Assembly: GCF_000001735.4 (NCBI RefSeq)
Contig: NC_003076.8
Coordinates: 20,959,835-21,023,834, forward strand
Direction: 5' to 3'
From: Arabidopsis thaliana
Taxonomy: Eukaryota > Streptophyta > Magnoliopsida > Brassicales > Brassicaceae
DNA: 64,000 nt
Every line of letters begins with the position of its first letter. The stretch's first letter is position 1. Below are positions 44,732 through 57,146 of this stretch, one piece after another. Below the pieces are notes generated by a model that was not told the origin of the DNA, ran no database searches, and saw only the letters and a list, made by a program, of their open reading frames with translations. Made by a program: the position numbers and the translations under genes.

Positions 44732-47700
44732 TCACTTGGTTCTGTTATGTACTTCTATCAATGATGCTTTCTCCTGCAAACTCTACAAACAAAACTCTCA
44801 GTCACGACCTCACAAGTCAGTTTCCTATAATCAATACATCTATTTTCATTTTTATGTCATGTCTTATCTCAGTTCTTAAATATAAATAGATCTGGAAAAG
44901 AGAATGACCTCGTTCGGAGAACTGTTCTCAGAAGGGAACCATCGAAGCAGGACACCGAGGTTCATTGCACTCGGTATTAACTTGAATAGCAACGGAGTCG
45001 TTACCTGTAACAGCATTTTCAGGTAATCAGTTTTGAACTAAATATTATTTTAAGTATGTTCTCTTAGAATGGAAAAGGCTTGTTTGCATATATTAGGTAA
45101 CTTACGAGACTTAGAGCAGTTGTGCCCAAAAGGAGTAGATACATTTTCCCCTACATTGGTCATTCATATTAATCCCAAAGCCACAAAGTTTAGGAAGAAG
45201 AAAATGGTAAAGAGTGTGTTCAACTACAAGGGTAAAAGGGTGTTACCTCGATTACGTGTAGGTTTGACGCTCGGCTTAGAAGAACAAAGGCGAACTCTCC
45301 AATCTGAGCAAGCAGTACCCCGACCTATATATAACATTTGTGACAAGAAATTTACGTGATTGGTTTTAATAGTATAATATGTAGAAACTCACAAAAGCTT
45401 AAGTAGAGAGACCAAACTCACATGGAAAGATATCCTCATGTTGTACCTAAAAGCCTTAACAACTACTGCTGCAATTGCTGTCTTAATAACTATCACTAGA
45501 ATCACCGACGCTAGAAGGATATCCACGTGGTTCCATAGAAAGTGAACATTAATGAGCATCCCGATACTAGATAGAAAGAGAGCGGCAAACAGATTACGAA
45601 TTGGTTCCACCTACATCACAAAGTAAGGGAGATTCCACCACCTTAAGACTTCATTTTGTACCACGTACTCGCAAAGCAAAAGCGACCTGAGTTTAGAATC
45701 AATACCTGCTCTAGTGTATGTTGAGCAAATTCAGTCGTAGACAACATAACGCCAGCCACAAATGATCCCAACTCAAGACTAAGACCCAGCTTGTCACTGC
45801 ACTGAAAAAGTTTTGCGAGGAACCAACACTCTAAGTTAAAAATTGGAAATTACATCAATATGCTATTATACTTAAATACTTCAGTGTCTATTGTAATCAT
45901 CATTTTTTTCTTCTGTAGTCTATTAGTAAGATGCAAGCTCAGGTAACAATTAACTCAGATGTTATAATACACCAAAAGGGATCAGAAAGCTAAGCAAGCA
46001 CCAGTATGCAAAGAAATGACAGAATTAGACTTACCCATGCAGATAGTAAGCAGAATGCCACAGCAGCTAACTGGTAAAGTTCATTTGTCTGCATTATATA
46101 ATGAGAGACATTGGCAATAATTTGGATCCCACTTTAAGAAAGAAATAAAGATAGACAAGTAGTGTATATGAAGATATGACGTCTAAAACGTACTTGAGAT
46201 GATAATTGAATCATTAGCTTCAGAAAACGAGGTACAAATGACCACGTTAATAGAGATGCCACAGTGAGATATATGGACAATATCAGTAGCCTAAATTAGA
46301 AGAAGAAAATGTTTTATGTCAGAGACGGTAATGAGGATATATAAGAGGTTCCTGGACAAACTTCTTACTAGGGAACCACTTACAGCTTTCCCATTGATAT
46401 AATTCCTTGTAGTAAACCACTGTTACCACCCAAAACTGGAAGCAAGGCGAATAGTAAACCAACAACACAGTCCTGAAAATTCAAGATTAAGCTAAAGGAA
46501 ACAAAAATTTCGTAAAACGAAATATTCAATTTGTAAATATAGAGTGATGTGAGTGAAACCTGAAAGATAAGTATCCCTATAGTAACTTGACCATGAAGAG
46601 AACTTGTACTGTTCCGTTCTACCAAAAACTTTACCACCTGGTCAAATTGACATGTGGATTAGAAACAGAAACTCTGAGATGAAACCGGAAAGAGAGTAGC
46701 TTTTGTATTAAACTTGAGAAGACAAAAGAAAAGAAAAATACCACTGCAGTTGATGACATAGATAAAAAGGCACCAACAAAAATACCCTCTGACAACCTTG
46801 CTCCACACAACTGCACATGTCATCAGATATCAATTCTAAAAATAATTTCAAGATTGCCGTATATGCACACATACTGAAATCTTTGGCCATACCAAGGCAG
46901 TTACACCACACAAAAACATGAGTAAGACAATTTGAAGAAGCCCTCCAAGGACAGCAACTGGGCCAACGACTTTCAGCTGTAGCATTAACACAAGAACAAC
47001 AGATTGTCAGAGTGATATTGCAAAGTCGACATGAAATTGTATTCAAGTTAGTCAAATGTAAGGATATACCTACCTTAGTCATTGAGAATTCCAAACCCAA
47101 AGCAAACAGAAGGAAAACAACACCAAACTGTGCTACGGTTTCAACCTGCCATAGCATCAGAAGAAGAAACAGAAAATGTGAATACCAGAGTACTTTTTCC
47201 GTATGACTGTGGGGCTCCACGTCATCCTTTCATTTATACCCATACTGATGGATTAAACTCAAACGACAAGAACAAAAAAAATCAATGGTGAAGCCAACGT
47301 TAACATGCTCAATCAGAAAGCAAAAAGATCTGATTGCTATAATTGGCATGCCATCTAAAGTCACCGAAAATCTAATTGCTATACAGTAGGGAAATTTGAA
47401 TCTAATCAACCTTAATTGTAAAAGCACGAAAAGAGACATCAGAAAATAGATACATGTAACAACATCCCCGAAACTAAAGTGGTCCATTAATGTCTTCTTG
47501 TAATGTTTGCATGCCATAATCTAATATAACTAGCAAAAATATGTCTACCGATTTTGATCGTACCTGAACCATTTCACTAATGAATTTCAATCCTCCTGGC
47601 CCAATGATTGACCCCGCAAGAAGATATCCAACAATGACCTAAAGCATATGTATAACATAACATCAGAATAGATAATTGACCATAGTGTGTAGCTCGAAAT

Positions 47701-48746
47701 ACAAGGAACCCAATATCAGAAGTATTTCAATGCCAATATGTAAGGTTGCATACCGGTTGTCCAAGACAAGAGAAGACGATGCCACCAATTGCAGCAAAAA
47801 CAATAATGACCACCAAATCTGATATTAATCTGAAAACAATGTGAAGAACCTATCCATCACAAGTCTGAAACAGTGCATTTAACAAGATGCTCCAATACAG
47901 AGGAAATCTGAGAGAGACTAACCTCAAATCTACTTGAAGTATCGGATACTTAGATTTCTTGTTTGACATGACAAAAACATTATTCTGCAGAGTGGGATAA
48001 TGAAGAACATTAGCTGCAACTACAAATAAATGGTGAGATCAGTATAAAAAATATAGCATGGTCTGCCAAAAACCTTCTTGTCAATAAGAGTCATATCATC
48101 AGAATCTTCATTCTCCAGGGAAAACACATCTTGAAGTTGAAACGGTCTCGTACCACTAGACACACATTAGGAGAAATAACTCATAAACCCTCATTGAACC
48201 ACTAATCAAATATAGCTATTTTCAACAATGACAACAAAATTTCTGCATACTTATTTTCTTGTGTATCATTTCTTTTGCCCTTCTCATGAGTTACTTTAGC
48301 AACAGTCTCTATTTCAGCCTGGAAACATCAAAAAAGGGAGAATCTGAATCCAGAGCTCAAGAACATCAAAAACTATAACAAGTAACTAAAACCTACTTGT
48401 TGATCAGCAACACTGCTGTTAAAGCTAGCTCCATCAGATCCTAAGCAAAAGAAAACATGATTATAGAATAAATTGTTAATGTTTCCGTTTACTTTTTTCT
48501 CACATTCAATCAAAAGAGATCGATTAAGAAGAAGGAAACCTAACCTTCAGGCGAATCGTTTTCGGAAAATTCTTTCTCCAGAACTCGATCGAACATTTTA
48601 GCGATACTTCCTTCACCGTTTCCCGGAGCCGTCGAGTTCACGACGTTGCCGTAAAATCGCTCGCGTGTTTCTTCATCAGATCTCGCTGATAAGGACGTAC
48701 CAAGTAAAAGGAGGAACGTTAATCCAATCACTGCGAATCTCGCCAT
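44732..48746 (-). CDS. KEA5: KEA5, K+/H+ antiporter of the CPA2 family
   Basis: KEA5 belongs to the KEA4-6 clade of cation/proton exchangers, which act in the Golgi and endomembrane system in K+ and pH balance. I rebuilt 20 minus-strand exons. The first are 48746-48545, 48440-48397, 48318-48251, 48155-48074 and 47984-47923. The last are 45422-45324's flanking pair 45610-45422 and 45324-45247, then 45150-45106, 45004-44909 and 44782-44732. They sum to 1707 nt, or 568 residues, in frame. A signal peptide (residues 1-21) precedes an acidic luminal region to about residue 140. The exchanger domain follows, with many hydrophobic helices and motifs such as GYLLAGSIIGPGGL, FALGLEF, SMSSTAVV and IGEFAFVLLSRASNLHVIEG. 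There is no C-terminal KTN/TrkA-N domain, as expected for this clade. The last exon encodes only 16 residues (SLQEKASLIEVHNRTK). Confidence 0.95.
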
Positions 48747-49810
48747 CGATCAGAGATATTTTCCCAGGAATTTGGGAATCGTCGCGAATCAAAAACGTTT
48801 CAGAAATCAGATTTGATTTTTTTATTTTTTTTTTTAATGAGAGTTTTGGTTTTATTAGATCCAAAATTTTGAAATTGAATCAATGGGAAAGAGTTTTTGT
48901 GTTGAATGGTTGTTAATAGTTGTTGTTTAATTAGTGTAGTACGTGTCAATGCGAACTTGTTTTGGGTTCTTATTAAAGTCTCGTCGTGAGAGAGAAGAGA
49001 ACTAGTCCGTTTTGCACGACACTCATTTTTGAAGCAATTCCACAGCTAGGGCAATATATACAAGCTTTGGTTCGACACTTCGACTCGAATTCTCGTCATG
49101 CGTTTCACTTTTAGGTTCTCAGTTTTGAAATTATGTGCAGAGAAATACTCAAAAATATTTATACATTTGATCTATTAACACATCCTCTTGGAATTTTCAT
49201 CTATTGAAAAAATTTTACCATCGTGAATATATACCATTTTCAAAATTTTAAATAACAACCTAGAAAAAAAAGAGTTAAGGTTAGCCTATGACCAAATCCT
49301 TTGCAAATACTTCAAAATTACTATTTTAAAATTTGCAACGAATTCTTTTGCAAATTTTTTATGTATGGAACTATTTCTCATAATAGTTTACTTAGTTAGA
49401 CGAATTTGAGAACAAAAATTAGAAAAGATATACAGTATATATGTGTATTCTTTCATCTTAAAAATAGTGTTTTTCATCTTTAAAATAATGTTATACACAA
49501 TTTTCTATGTGTATTAATTTGAATCAATATAATATAAGAACATTAAAAAGTTGTAAATTCTAAATGTAAGTAAAAAATAAATTTTGCAGCTGATTTTTCA
49601 TATTTTTGTGATTAAATCTCATGTGAGTTTGTGACCATATCTTTTGATTCTTCCATCTCATACACACGCTTTACGACGTCGTTTAGCAGAGGGAGCGTGA
49701 TGGCCACAAGCTCTCTCTCTCCCTTTACCTTTCATATATCTAATATCTTCTGTCTTACTTCATAAACAAATCACTGCCACATAGAGAGTGAGTAAGAGAG
49801 AGTTATTCCA
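48747..49810. promoter_or_regulatory. Divergent intergenic region between KEA5 and NEET
   Basis: The two genes are transcribed away from each other, so this 1.06 kb holds both promoters. The half nearer NEET is very AT-rich. A CT-rich leader (ctctctctctccctttac, near 49710) precedes the NEET start. I see no coding sequence. Confidence 0.5.
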
Positions 49811-50393
49811 ATGGCTATCATCGCAAGCACGTTCGGCACGGGGCTAAGTTACGCCGGGGAGCTTCCATTCAAGCCAGTCACCGGGGGAGAGGTGGGACGA
49901 AAGCAGCAGAGAATGGTGGTGGTGAGAGCAGAAGGCGGTGGAGGTATCAATCCGGAGATCAGAAAGAACGAAGATAAGGTTGTTGACTCCGTCGTTGTCA
50001 CCGAGCTTTCCAAGAACATAACTCCCTATTGCAGGTTCACATTCTCTTATTAATTAGGAAAGAAAAGAACATAGTTAGCTACTATTTGAATCATGTTTTA
50101 ATTAAAATCATGCATAGTAGTGATTTATACATTAATGTATCTTCATACTAATCCATATGTTTTGCCAAAGCTTCTGCTCGTAAGATTTTTCTTAATTAGT
50201 AGTCTTTTTACAAACGAACAAATGTACGAATAAGTATTTTTGTGCATGTATATAAAATCATGGTCATGCATGGATTTGATTTGACTTTAGGTGTTGGAGG
50301 TCGGGGACGTTTCCATTGTGTGATGGGAGTCATGTGAAGCACAACAAAGCTAATGGAGATAACGTTGGCCCTCTTCTTCTCAAGAAACAGTAG
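49811..50393 (+). CDS. NEET: NEET protein (CDGSH iron-sulfur protein)
   Basis: This is the single Arabidopsis NEET protein, a 2Fe-2S protein of plastids and mitochondria that takes part in iron and reactive-oxygen balance. Two exons, 49811-50034 and 50291-50393, give 327 nt or 108 residues. The N-terminal 40 residues or so form an organelle targeting peptide. The CDGSH domain is complete: [16 protein letters not shown] gives the three Cys and one His cluster ligands. The intron splits the Arg codon between the first and second ligand Cys. The protein is the usual short length, without a membrane anchor. A block downstream of the stop is shared with the RRM gene 3 kb away. Confidence 0.97.
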
Positions 50394-51583
50394 TTCTTTT
50401 TGTTTTTTTTCTTGTTGTTTGTGTGTGATGTATTGATACTCGTCTAATTGAATAATAAGAAAATTATCTAGTGAAATGAAGCTTATAATAAAGGAAAAAT
50501 ATTCAAAATTTCCTTAGCGATCCTTGTTTGGTCTTCTAATTTTTGAATATATTTTTATCCAAAAATGCATTAAAATTAACAAAGTCGTAAATTTAATCGA
50601 CAACTTTTAGATTTTACAAATTTATCGCATATAGAAATATCCATCTCATATCTTTGACACCAAATTCGTATGTTGTGTTGTTTGGATCAAGTATTCATAT
50701 AATTATTATTCCATTATATATTCACAAGAATATTTTGCCACCATGGTACGTAAATCATTGATGCTATTATATTCTTCTTTGTATCTTAACATACTTGTTC
50801 GCATTCTAAACACGATCGACAAGGGTTATGCTGATCATTTCTCAACACTGATCTATAAAATCTATATTATTGTAACCCACATTAGTCAGTTTCGATATAG
50901 TTGAGTAAATAAATTTGTTTTGTGTCCCAAAAAGAGTTTTTTAATCGTAACCTCATAACTAGTTACTACTTTTACTAGTTTTATTCACCGTGAACACCGC
51001 CCAGGTAAGTAACAAACCAAGTTGAGTCAGATTTGTTCCGGTGATGAGTTAAAGCATTTGTTTTTCGGCGTTGGTAACAGTTTCCCCTAAAACGACTCAC
51101 TTTTTCCTCTTTCTCGAATAATCATTCGCCGAAGGCTGATGGCCACGTTGGACTCAGCGTTGACCAAGTTTTGGATGATTTTTTTCCGGCCTCCATATTT
51201 ATGGTATAGTTTGAATTCCCCGATTTAGGTTTAGTTTGGTTAAGTAAGTAGAAAGTCAAAAGTTAGTTTACTAAACCGGCCAAAGCCAAGATATACAGTA
51301 GCTGATTTTCCCTAAACGAGTTACTAAACCGTATTAACTAGGATTTGGTTTAGATCAAATTTTTTTGTTAGTCAAAACTCAATCTAATGAATTTTCCAAA
51401 TTTATTGGGCCTTAAACATAATAATGGGCCGATTTCGGAGGAGTGAAGAAATCCAACACCAACAACATTCACGGATCTGGGCTCGCAAAAGCCCATCCAA
51501 AAAAAACAGAATACGAACGAAGCTGTCTACAAAAGCTTCCATAGTAATCCACTCCCTCTCGAATCCTAGCAGCAGAGACATCA
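50394..51583. other. Intergenic region between NEET and the RRM gene
   Basis: This contains the NEET 3' untranslated region, including the shared block near 50471-50546, and the promoter of the RRM gene. It is AT-rich and I see no gene. Confidence 0.5.
50471..50546 (+). repeat. Shared 3'-flank block, copy 1 (after NEET)
   Basis: This block begins agtgaaatgaagcttataat and ends tccttgtttggtcttctaat. The same words in the same order occur at about 53558-53654, after the RRM gene, with a 15-20 base insertion between them there. The ends match at roughly 85-90 percent. Confidence 0.75.
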
Positions 51584-53531
51584 ATGGGACAATCTAGCAA
51601 AAGTATGTTAGGTTCTCCTTCTCCAGGTAAGAATTTTGGTCCCCGATAGCCTAGTATTCCGACAGATTCCCTTAGTAAACGATTCCGACAGATTCGGTTT
51701 TGTCATGTTGTGAATCCCCAGAACTTGGTTCCATAAATTCATAAATCCCCCAGCATGATTAGTGACTCTTAAGGTTCTTAGATTACAATAAGCGTCTTCG
51801 TTTTAAGTATATTATTGACTTTGTAAATCGTAATTATTTTTTAAATGCTTTTGCTGATTTCGTATTTGATTCTGCTGCTCTCTCTTTCAGATAAAAGGAA
51901 GGCTGAGGATGAATTGGAGACAGTGAATCCAAAGAAGAAGGCGAGTGTTCTTAAAGCCTATTTTTCTTCTTCATAATGATACAATGACTATTTTGTTTTC
52001 ACTCTCTAACAGATTTCTATAAAATGGACAACAGATAATCTGTCTGATTGCTTCCATCAAAGAAGATGTGAGTTCCATCAAAGTCGTTGTGGACTCTCTT
52101 AAAGAAGATGTGGCTTCTCTCAAAGCAACTGTGAACTCTTTGAAATCAACATTTGATTTGCTGTCCACAAAGAAAGATTCACTTGCCATTTTTACCTCAT
52201 TCAAGGTATAAAATCTCTTCTTGATCACTTATTTATTGTGTTTACTACGACTTCTGCTATATAACTTTGAGATTTTCTTCACAAGTAGAGATAGATTTTC
52301 AACTTACATACACTTTTCATAACTAGGAAACTGCAAGGATACCTGCTTCGGTTAAGAATATTGTCAGACCAGTTATTCAAAATTCTGCATCCTCTGAGGA
52401 TCTCAAGGTGATACTTCATACCTCAGTCTTGTTATGTTCTCCTGTTTTCATTATTTTGCTTATGTAATGTGTGCCTTTTAGGACTCAAGCTAGCTGTTTC
52501 TTTCTCCAACCGCATTGACTATACTTCTTTGTGGATATTTGTTTCTGAGTCTTTTTAATTCTTTGAGTCAAACATGTTTTTTTGGTTGATTTTGGCAGAT
52601 AAGTGATCAAGGTGAAGAGCCTGCCCATAAAAAGGTAAGAAATAGTTTTTTTTTTTAATTGTAAGTGCCAATTCACAAAAATATCGTATTCTGTTTTATA
52701 TATACAGGCTAAAACAGATACCAATACTTGTAAAAAAGAGAGCAGCCGTAATGTTTCTAGCAAGGAATCTGATGTAGTGAAGAAAGAAACCCTAGAACGA
52801 ACGTTACCTACTTACTCTTTTAAGAATCTTACAAAGACTGCTGAGGTAGGCGAGAGAGCCTTATTCATTCCAAAACAAGGGGGGAGGTAAATTTGATTTT
52901 CCATGTTTTGGAGACTTATGTTCCATGTGTTGATTATATTCTCTCCCTGCAAATTAACTGGTGGTAACTTCAGATATGATTGTGGCACGATTTTCGTAAA
53001 GGGATATGATTCTTCGCTTGGTGAGAATGATCTCGCGAGAGCATTGCTTGAACATTTCAGTCCATGTGGAATGATCTCAAGAATTTATTTTCAAACAAAT
53101 GACGCCGGTGAAGCTGTCTTAAAGTCTGTGACTACTTTCTTACTCCAATTTTGTGACAAGTAAAGTTAAATGCTAATGTAGTTTCCCTTTCTTTTTACAG
53201 ACATGTGTTCATTGTAATGTTACAAGGCACAGAGGACGCTTTAAAACTTAATGGTAGTGACATGGGAGGATGCAATCTTGAAGTTCATGACGCTACAGAG
53301 AGAGACGAATTCTATGTCAATTATGAAGTGAGTGGTGGTCCGTTTATCAAGAAACCTTGTCAGCGTCTTTTGGCTAGACGTAAATACACAAGGTACATAA
53401 ATTTGTTGTTGATGATTGATTCTCGTCTCATGATAACAATAGTGACTTGTCACTAATTTGTGATTTACTATTTCGTTAGAGAAAATCCCCCTGTGTATGG
53501 CATTGTCAGTTCTAGCAAGATCAACAAGTAA
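51584..53531 (+). CDS. RRM protein with N-terminal coiled coil
   Basis: A nucleolin-like RNA-binding protein whose precise role I do not know. Nine exons, 51584-51626, 51891-51940, 52035-52205, 52327-52407, 52599-52634, 52708-52886, 52974-53123, 53201-53392 and 53480-53531, sum to 954 nt, or 317 residues. Exon 3 (residues 32-88) encodes a heptad-like coiled coil made of an imperfect 7-14 residue repeat (IKEDVSSIKVVVDSLKEDVA, then SLKATVNSLK). A basic, Lys-rich linker follows. The single RRM is residues about 190-268 (TIFVKGYDSS, then VFIVMLQGTEDALKLNGSDM). The RNP1 motif is weak: FIVMLQ lacks the usual G-F/Y-G-F aromatic pattern. The frame needs a GC donor at the end of exon 2 (AAGAAG|GCGAGT) and the second of two acceptors 22 nt apart before exon 3. 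A short KKK-rich segment near residues 17-31 could be a nuclear signal. Confidence 0.85.
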
Positions 53532-54839
53532 TAGCGACCAGCCTCAGGCCCTCAATCTAAGTGAAAGTGAAGCTTATAATCGTCCAAACGATGATATAAA
53601 AGACAAATTTACAAAATTTTCTTACCGATCCTTGTTTGGTCTTGTAATCTTTGGTAAATTTGGTGAAAAAGGCCAAGTGTGGATAATTCGGTTCGATATG
53701 ATTCAAACCGGTTTAGTTCAAAGACATGATTATCAACCGGTTGAGAATGATGTGTTGATCCCTTCTTTAGATTTATATTATAGGTCCGGTTTGAGAACCG
53801 ATGCATGCATAAGTGATTCTTAACAAACTCGAGGAGGCCCATTGTGTTTAAAATGGATATCACTTGTTGATTAAAGCTGGAGTTTACGTAGTTATGCACA
53901 ATTTTGAACTCATACATTGGGGAGATGAATTAAGCCAAGATGCTAAGAAACGATCCGTCTGCAAATCAAAGAACACAGAAACATTGAATAGGCTATATGA
54001 AGTATTTTATTCCATTGACGTGTTTAAATAGAGTGTTCAAATAGAATTTTTTATTTTTCACATTCCAACTAAAACCTTAACTAGAACATTACATAAACAA
54101 AAAATATAGAAAAAGCTCAACAATGTTCTGAACTATGTCACAAAAAAAGGTTCATCTTCTTCTAAAAGCTTTCTAATCATTGTCGTTGTAGTTTAAAGTA
54201 ATCTTATTACTCTTAAGTATCATCGATGAGTCAACCCTATTCTTTCTCATCTCGAGCTTCTCAGCCTTTCCAGTCATGATACTTAGATTAAGTGTGTCAC
54301 TTTCACATAATCATCAATCATATTGATATATGCAGATAGACTCGTCTGATAATTTCGAATGTCCAACGCAAATAGAAATAATAGTTTTCTTTATACTTTT
54401 TTTTGTAAACTTTCAAATCATATAGTAATAAAAAAAAGCATACTAAAACTTGATAAAACAATTTTTAAATCCATAAATAGTTTGTAAAAAATATAAATAA
54501 TAGTGAAAAAACATTTTCTTTTAATTCTATTTATTCAAAGCAAACTCTTCCATTTTGTAATTAAGTCCATTACCTTAATTACAATGGAATCCAAGCAAAC
54601 AATAGAAGAAATAACAATGGAATTAATCAAAGAGAAATTTTTGTACAAATATCTATTTTTATCCAGTTTAACTAATATTTTATTAACTTTAAATCTTAAA
54701 GCCCATGTAATATTGTAAATGAAAAGACAAAAAAAAAATGAATTAATATAAAAAACCTATAAGATTATGTGTTTTACATAAAAATCTTAACATAATTTCT
54801 AAAATATGTCCTTAACTCTCTTTTGATGCCTTAAGTCAT
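53532..54839. other. 3' flank of the RRM gene and AT-rich spacer
   Basis: The first 120 bases hold the second copy of the block shared with the NEET 3' flank. The rest is AT-rich. The open frames at 53497-53823 and 54503-54718 start inside the RRM gene or in low-complexity DNA and show no family resemblance. Confidence 0.5.
53558..53654 (+). repeat. Shared 3'-flank block, copy 2 (after the RRM gene)
   Basis: This is the counterpart of the block at 50471-50546. It begins agtgaaagtgaagcttataa and ends tccttgtttggtcttgtaat. It starts about 27 bases after the RRM stop codon; copy 1 starts about 78 bases after the NEET stop codon. Confidence 0.75.
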
Positions 54840-55445
54840 TGCTTGAATAGCTTTTGCAATGGACCAGTCTTGTAAGCACATCCGCTCAAACCATATGTTT
54901 TTTTGTCTTTGTAAAGATAAATCCCTTTAACATTTACAATTGAGCTGAAATGCTCAACCAATTATAGTTTAATCTTTTTTTCGAAAAGAGTTTTAACAAA
55001 CCATCTTAACATATGTTGTTTACAAACCGTTGGTAGCACGTCAGAGAAACATTGGGTGACCACAACAACTCTTTAGCAAAAGCAAACTGAATGATTGCAC
55101 TTTTGCTATAATCATTCTTTTTGTCCTCATCAAACTCAACTCCAACAACCAGAGCAACTGTTTTGAAGAACTCATCAATAGCTGCTCTGTCAACTAGGGG
55201 ACCAGACCAGAAGCAAGCAAAACATCTTGTAGATAGTATTCATCTGTTGACGAATCATCTGAGCTAGATGAACTCCAAGGTTCCTTGGTAGAAGGTTCTT
55301 TTGATAAAGGAAAAAATCGCAAGTAAATCCTCCTTTTTGGGCATCAAACTAATGGACATAACACAAAGTTCACTATAATTTCGACACAGTCCACATCTTT
55401 TTTGAGAGAATCCACAATTAGTTTGATAGAATCCATATCAACTTT
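54840..55445 (-). pseudogene. Decayed inverted relative of the RRM/coiled-coil gene
   Basis: On the minus strand, 55440-55385 reads MDSIKLIVDSLKKDVDCV, clearly related to the coiled coil of the upstream RRM gene (SSIKVVVDSLKEDVASL); about 37 of 51 bases match. Farther along, PKKEDLLAIFSFIK (near 55340-55300) matches its TKKDSLAIFTSFK. At 54967-54843 the segment LVEHFSSIVNVKGIYLYKDK, then KTYGLSGCAYKTGPLQKLF is an RRM fragment, again like the upstream gene (LLEHFSPCGMISRIYF). The pieces are in gene order but separated by stops and frame changes, so this is a broken gene. It lies on the opposite strand, about 2 kb from the intact one. Confidence 0.75.
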
Positions 55446-57146
55446 GATTAACTACTGGTTGCAGTTATAAATTTTGTTCAATCGTAAATTTAACTACTAT
55501 ATATACGGTTAAAATGGTTGTGATTAAATACAGTTACGGGTATAGAGATTACGATTAAATACGATTACGGTTATTAGTGATTATGATTAATATAGTGACG
55601 AAATCTTACGAATTATCTAACTTTATATAGCATTATAACATATTTATTTTAGAAAAGACCATTTTGTGACGTAATTGTTTTTATATGCGATATTTTTTTT
55701 GAAAACATTTATCTAAACGTTAGATATTTTTTTTGCATTATACATTGTTTTAATTATATTTTTAAATTTTTAACTATACGGTAAATAATACGGTTAACTA
55801 ACAGTTTGATATGTTTACGGTTCACGTGTAACACTAAAACCAAAAATTATAAAACAATGTGAAGAGTACAAGTCTAATCTTTGTATGAACCGAGCAAAAT
55901 TTTATATCAATACTTTTCTCCTAAAATTGAGTCTACGAGTAAAACTTTGTATGAACTGTTTTATTGTAATCTATTTTACGGTTAGTGGTTATACTAAACT
56001 ATTATGATTTAACCTGTGGTACACTACGGGGCAAATATTTTATTTATATATATAATAATATAAATTTTACGGTTTTCGTTTATTATTAAAGTTATATAAT
56101 TTTATATTAATGTTGTAACTAAAAAAATTGGTGATGATAAAATAATAAAATAAATATTTAACATGTGTTATATCAATCCAAACCCGTTCTGCTATTCATA
56201 TCAATCTAAATCCGTCCCGTTATATTTTTTGTCTCATGATTTTTTAGTTTTGTATAAGTTTAAATATTAGTTGTTGAATTAGTTGTGATTGTGATTTTAT
56301 GTCGAAAAAGTTATGGACTTTTAATTTCATAAAATATTTAAACCAAGATAAGGAATGTTTTTAGGTGCACATATAATTGGGTTTGCTCATTTTACGGGAT
56401 TGTAAATGTATTTTGGTTTGTTTCACAATATTTGCTTTAATTGTTTGCCCAAATTTAATTGAAATAATTCAAATAGTTCAAATTTTGGTTGTTTTAAGAT
56501 TTAGTGAATATTGTAGGTGAGATAAGGAGAATATAATTTATTGTGTTTTGCGTGACATATGGGATTGCCATATATTTCGAATCTTTTTGGTTTATTATAC
56601 AATTATTTGTTTTAAAAATATTCAAACTATAATTAGAAAAAATTCAAATAATTAAAATCCAGTAACAGCCATTATAAATAAGTCTAAACTCAAGGATTTA
56701 TTTTACAAAATGGCTGCAAAAATGTATATGTAGATTATTCATTAAACCCAAAGGGCATATAACGCGACAATATCAACAGCCCAAAAGGCCCACTAACTGT
56801 TTGATTATAGACAAAGAAGAGAAATAAACCAAAACAACACGTGTACAAACGTGGAAGCCTCTGAAAGCTGCATCGAAACTTCACACACCTCCATCACCGC
56901 CTAAATTATCATCGCAGGTTTTCGCCTATCGAATGCTGATGTTACGGTTATAATTTTTTAACACAGCAGCTCCAGAAATCGATTTGAAAAATTATTTTTT
57001 GTTTGTTGTATGATCTGTCAGGAATAGTTGAATTAACCCTCAAACCGGCCGGTTAATTGTTCTCGGGAGCGACAATAAACCGAATTTTAAACTGAAAAAC
57101 CGAATCTTTGGCCGGTTATTTATCAAATTGTACCGGAAATAACCGA
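55446..57146. other. AT-rich intergenic region with possible transposon debris
   Basis: Very AT-rich. Near 55490-55600 the sequence is a series of variants of acggttaaatacgatt and gattacgatt. Around 56010-56042 an imperfect hairpin (cctgtggtacactacggggc) followed by atattttatttatatata resembles a decayed Helitron/ATREP-type end. From about 56850 is the leader of the OMA1 gene. I see no gene here. Confidence 0.4.
56011..56070. mobile_element. Possible decayed Helitron/ATREP-type fragment
   Basis: The words cctgtggtacactacggggc and the AT-rich tail tttatttatatatataataa look like a mutated version of the CCCGCGGTACACCGCGGG-type hairpin and tail known from Arabidopsis ATREP elements. No clean ends or coding sequence are present. 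This rests on recall of a motif and is weak. Confidence 0.25.

Noticed and set aside
52005-52034. First acceptor (ctaacag) before exon 3 of the RRM gene as the main site
   Set aside because: It shifts the coiled-coil frame and meets a stop in exon 3; only the second acceptor keeps the chain open.
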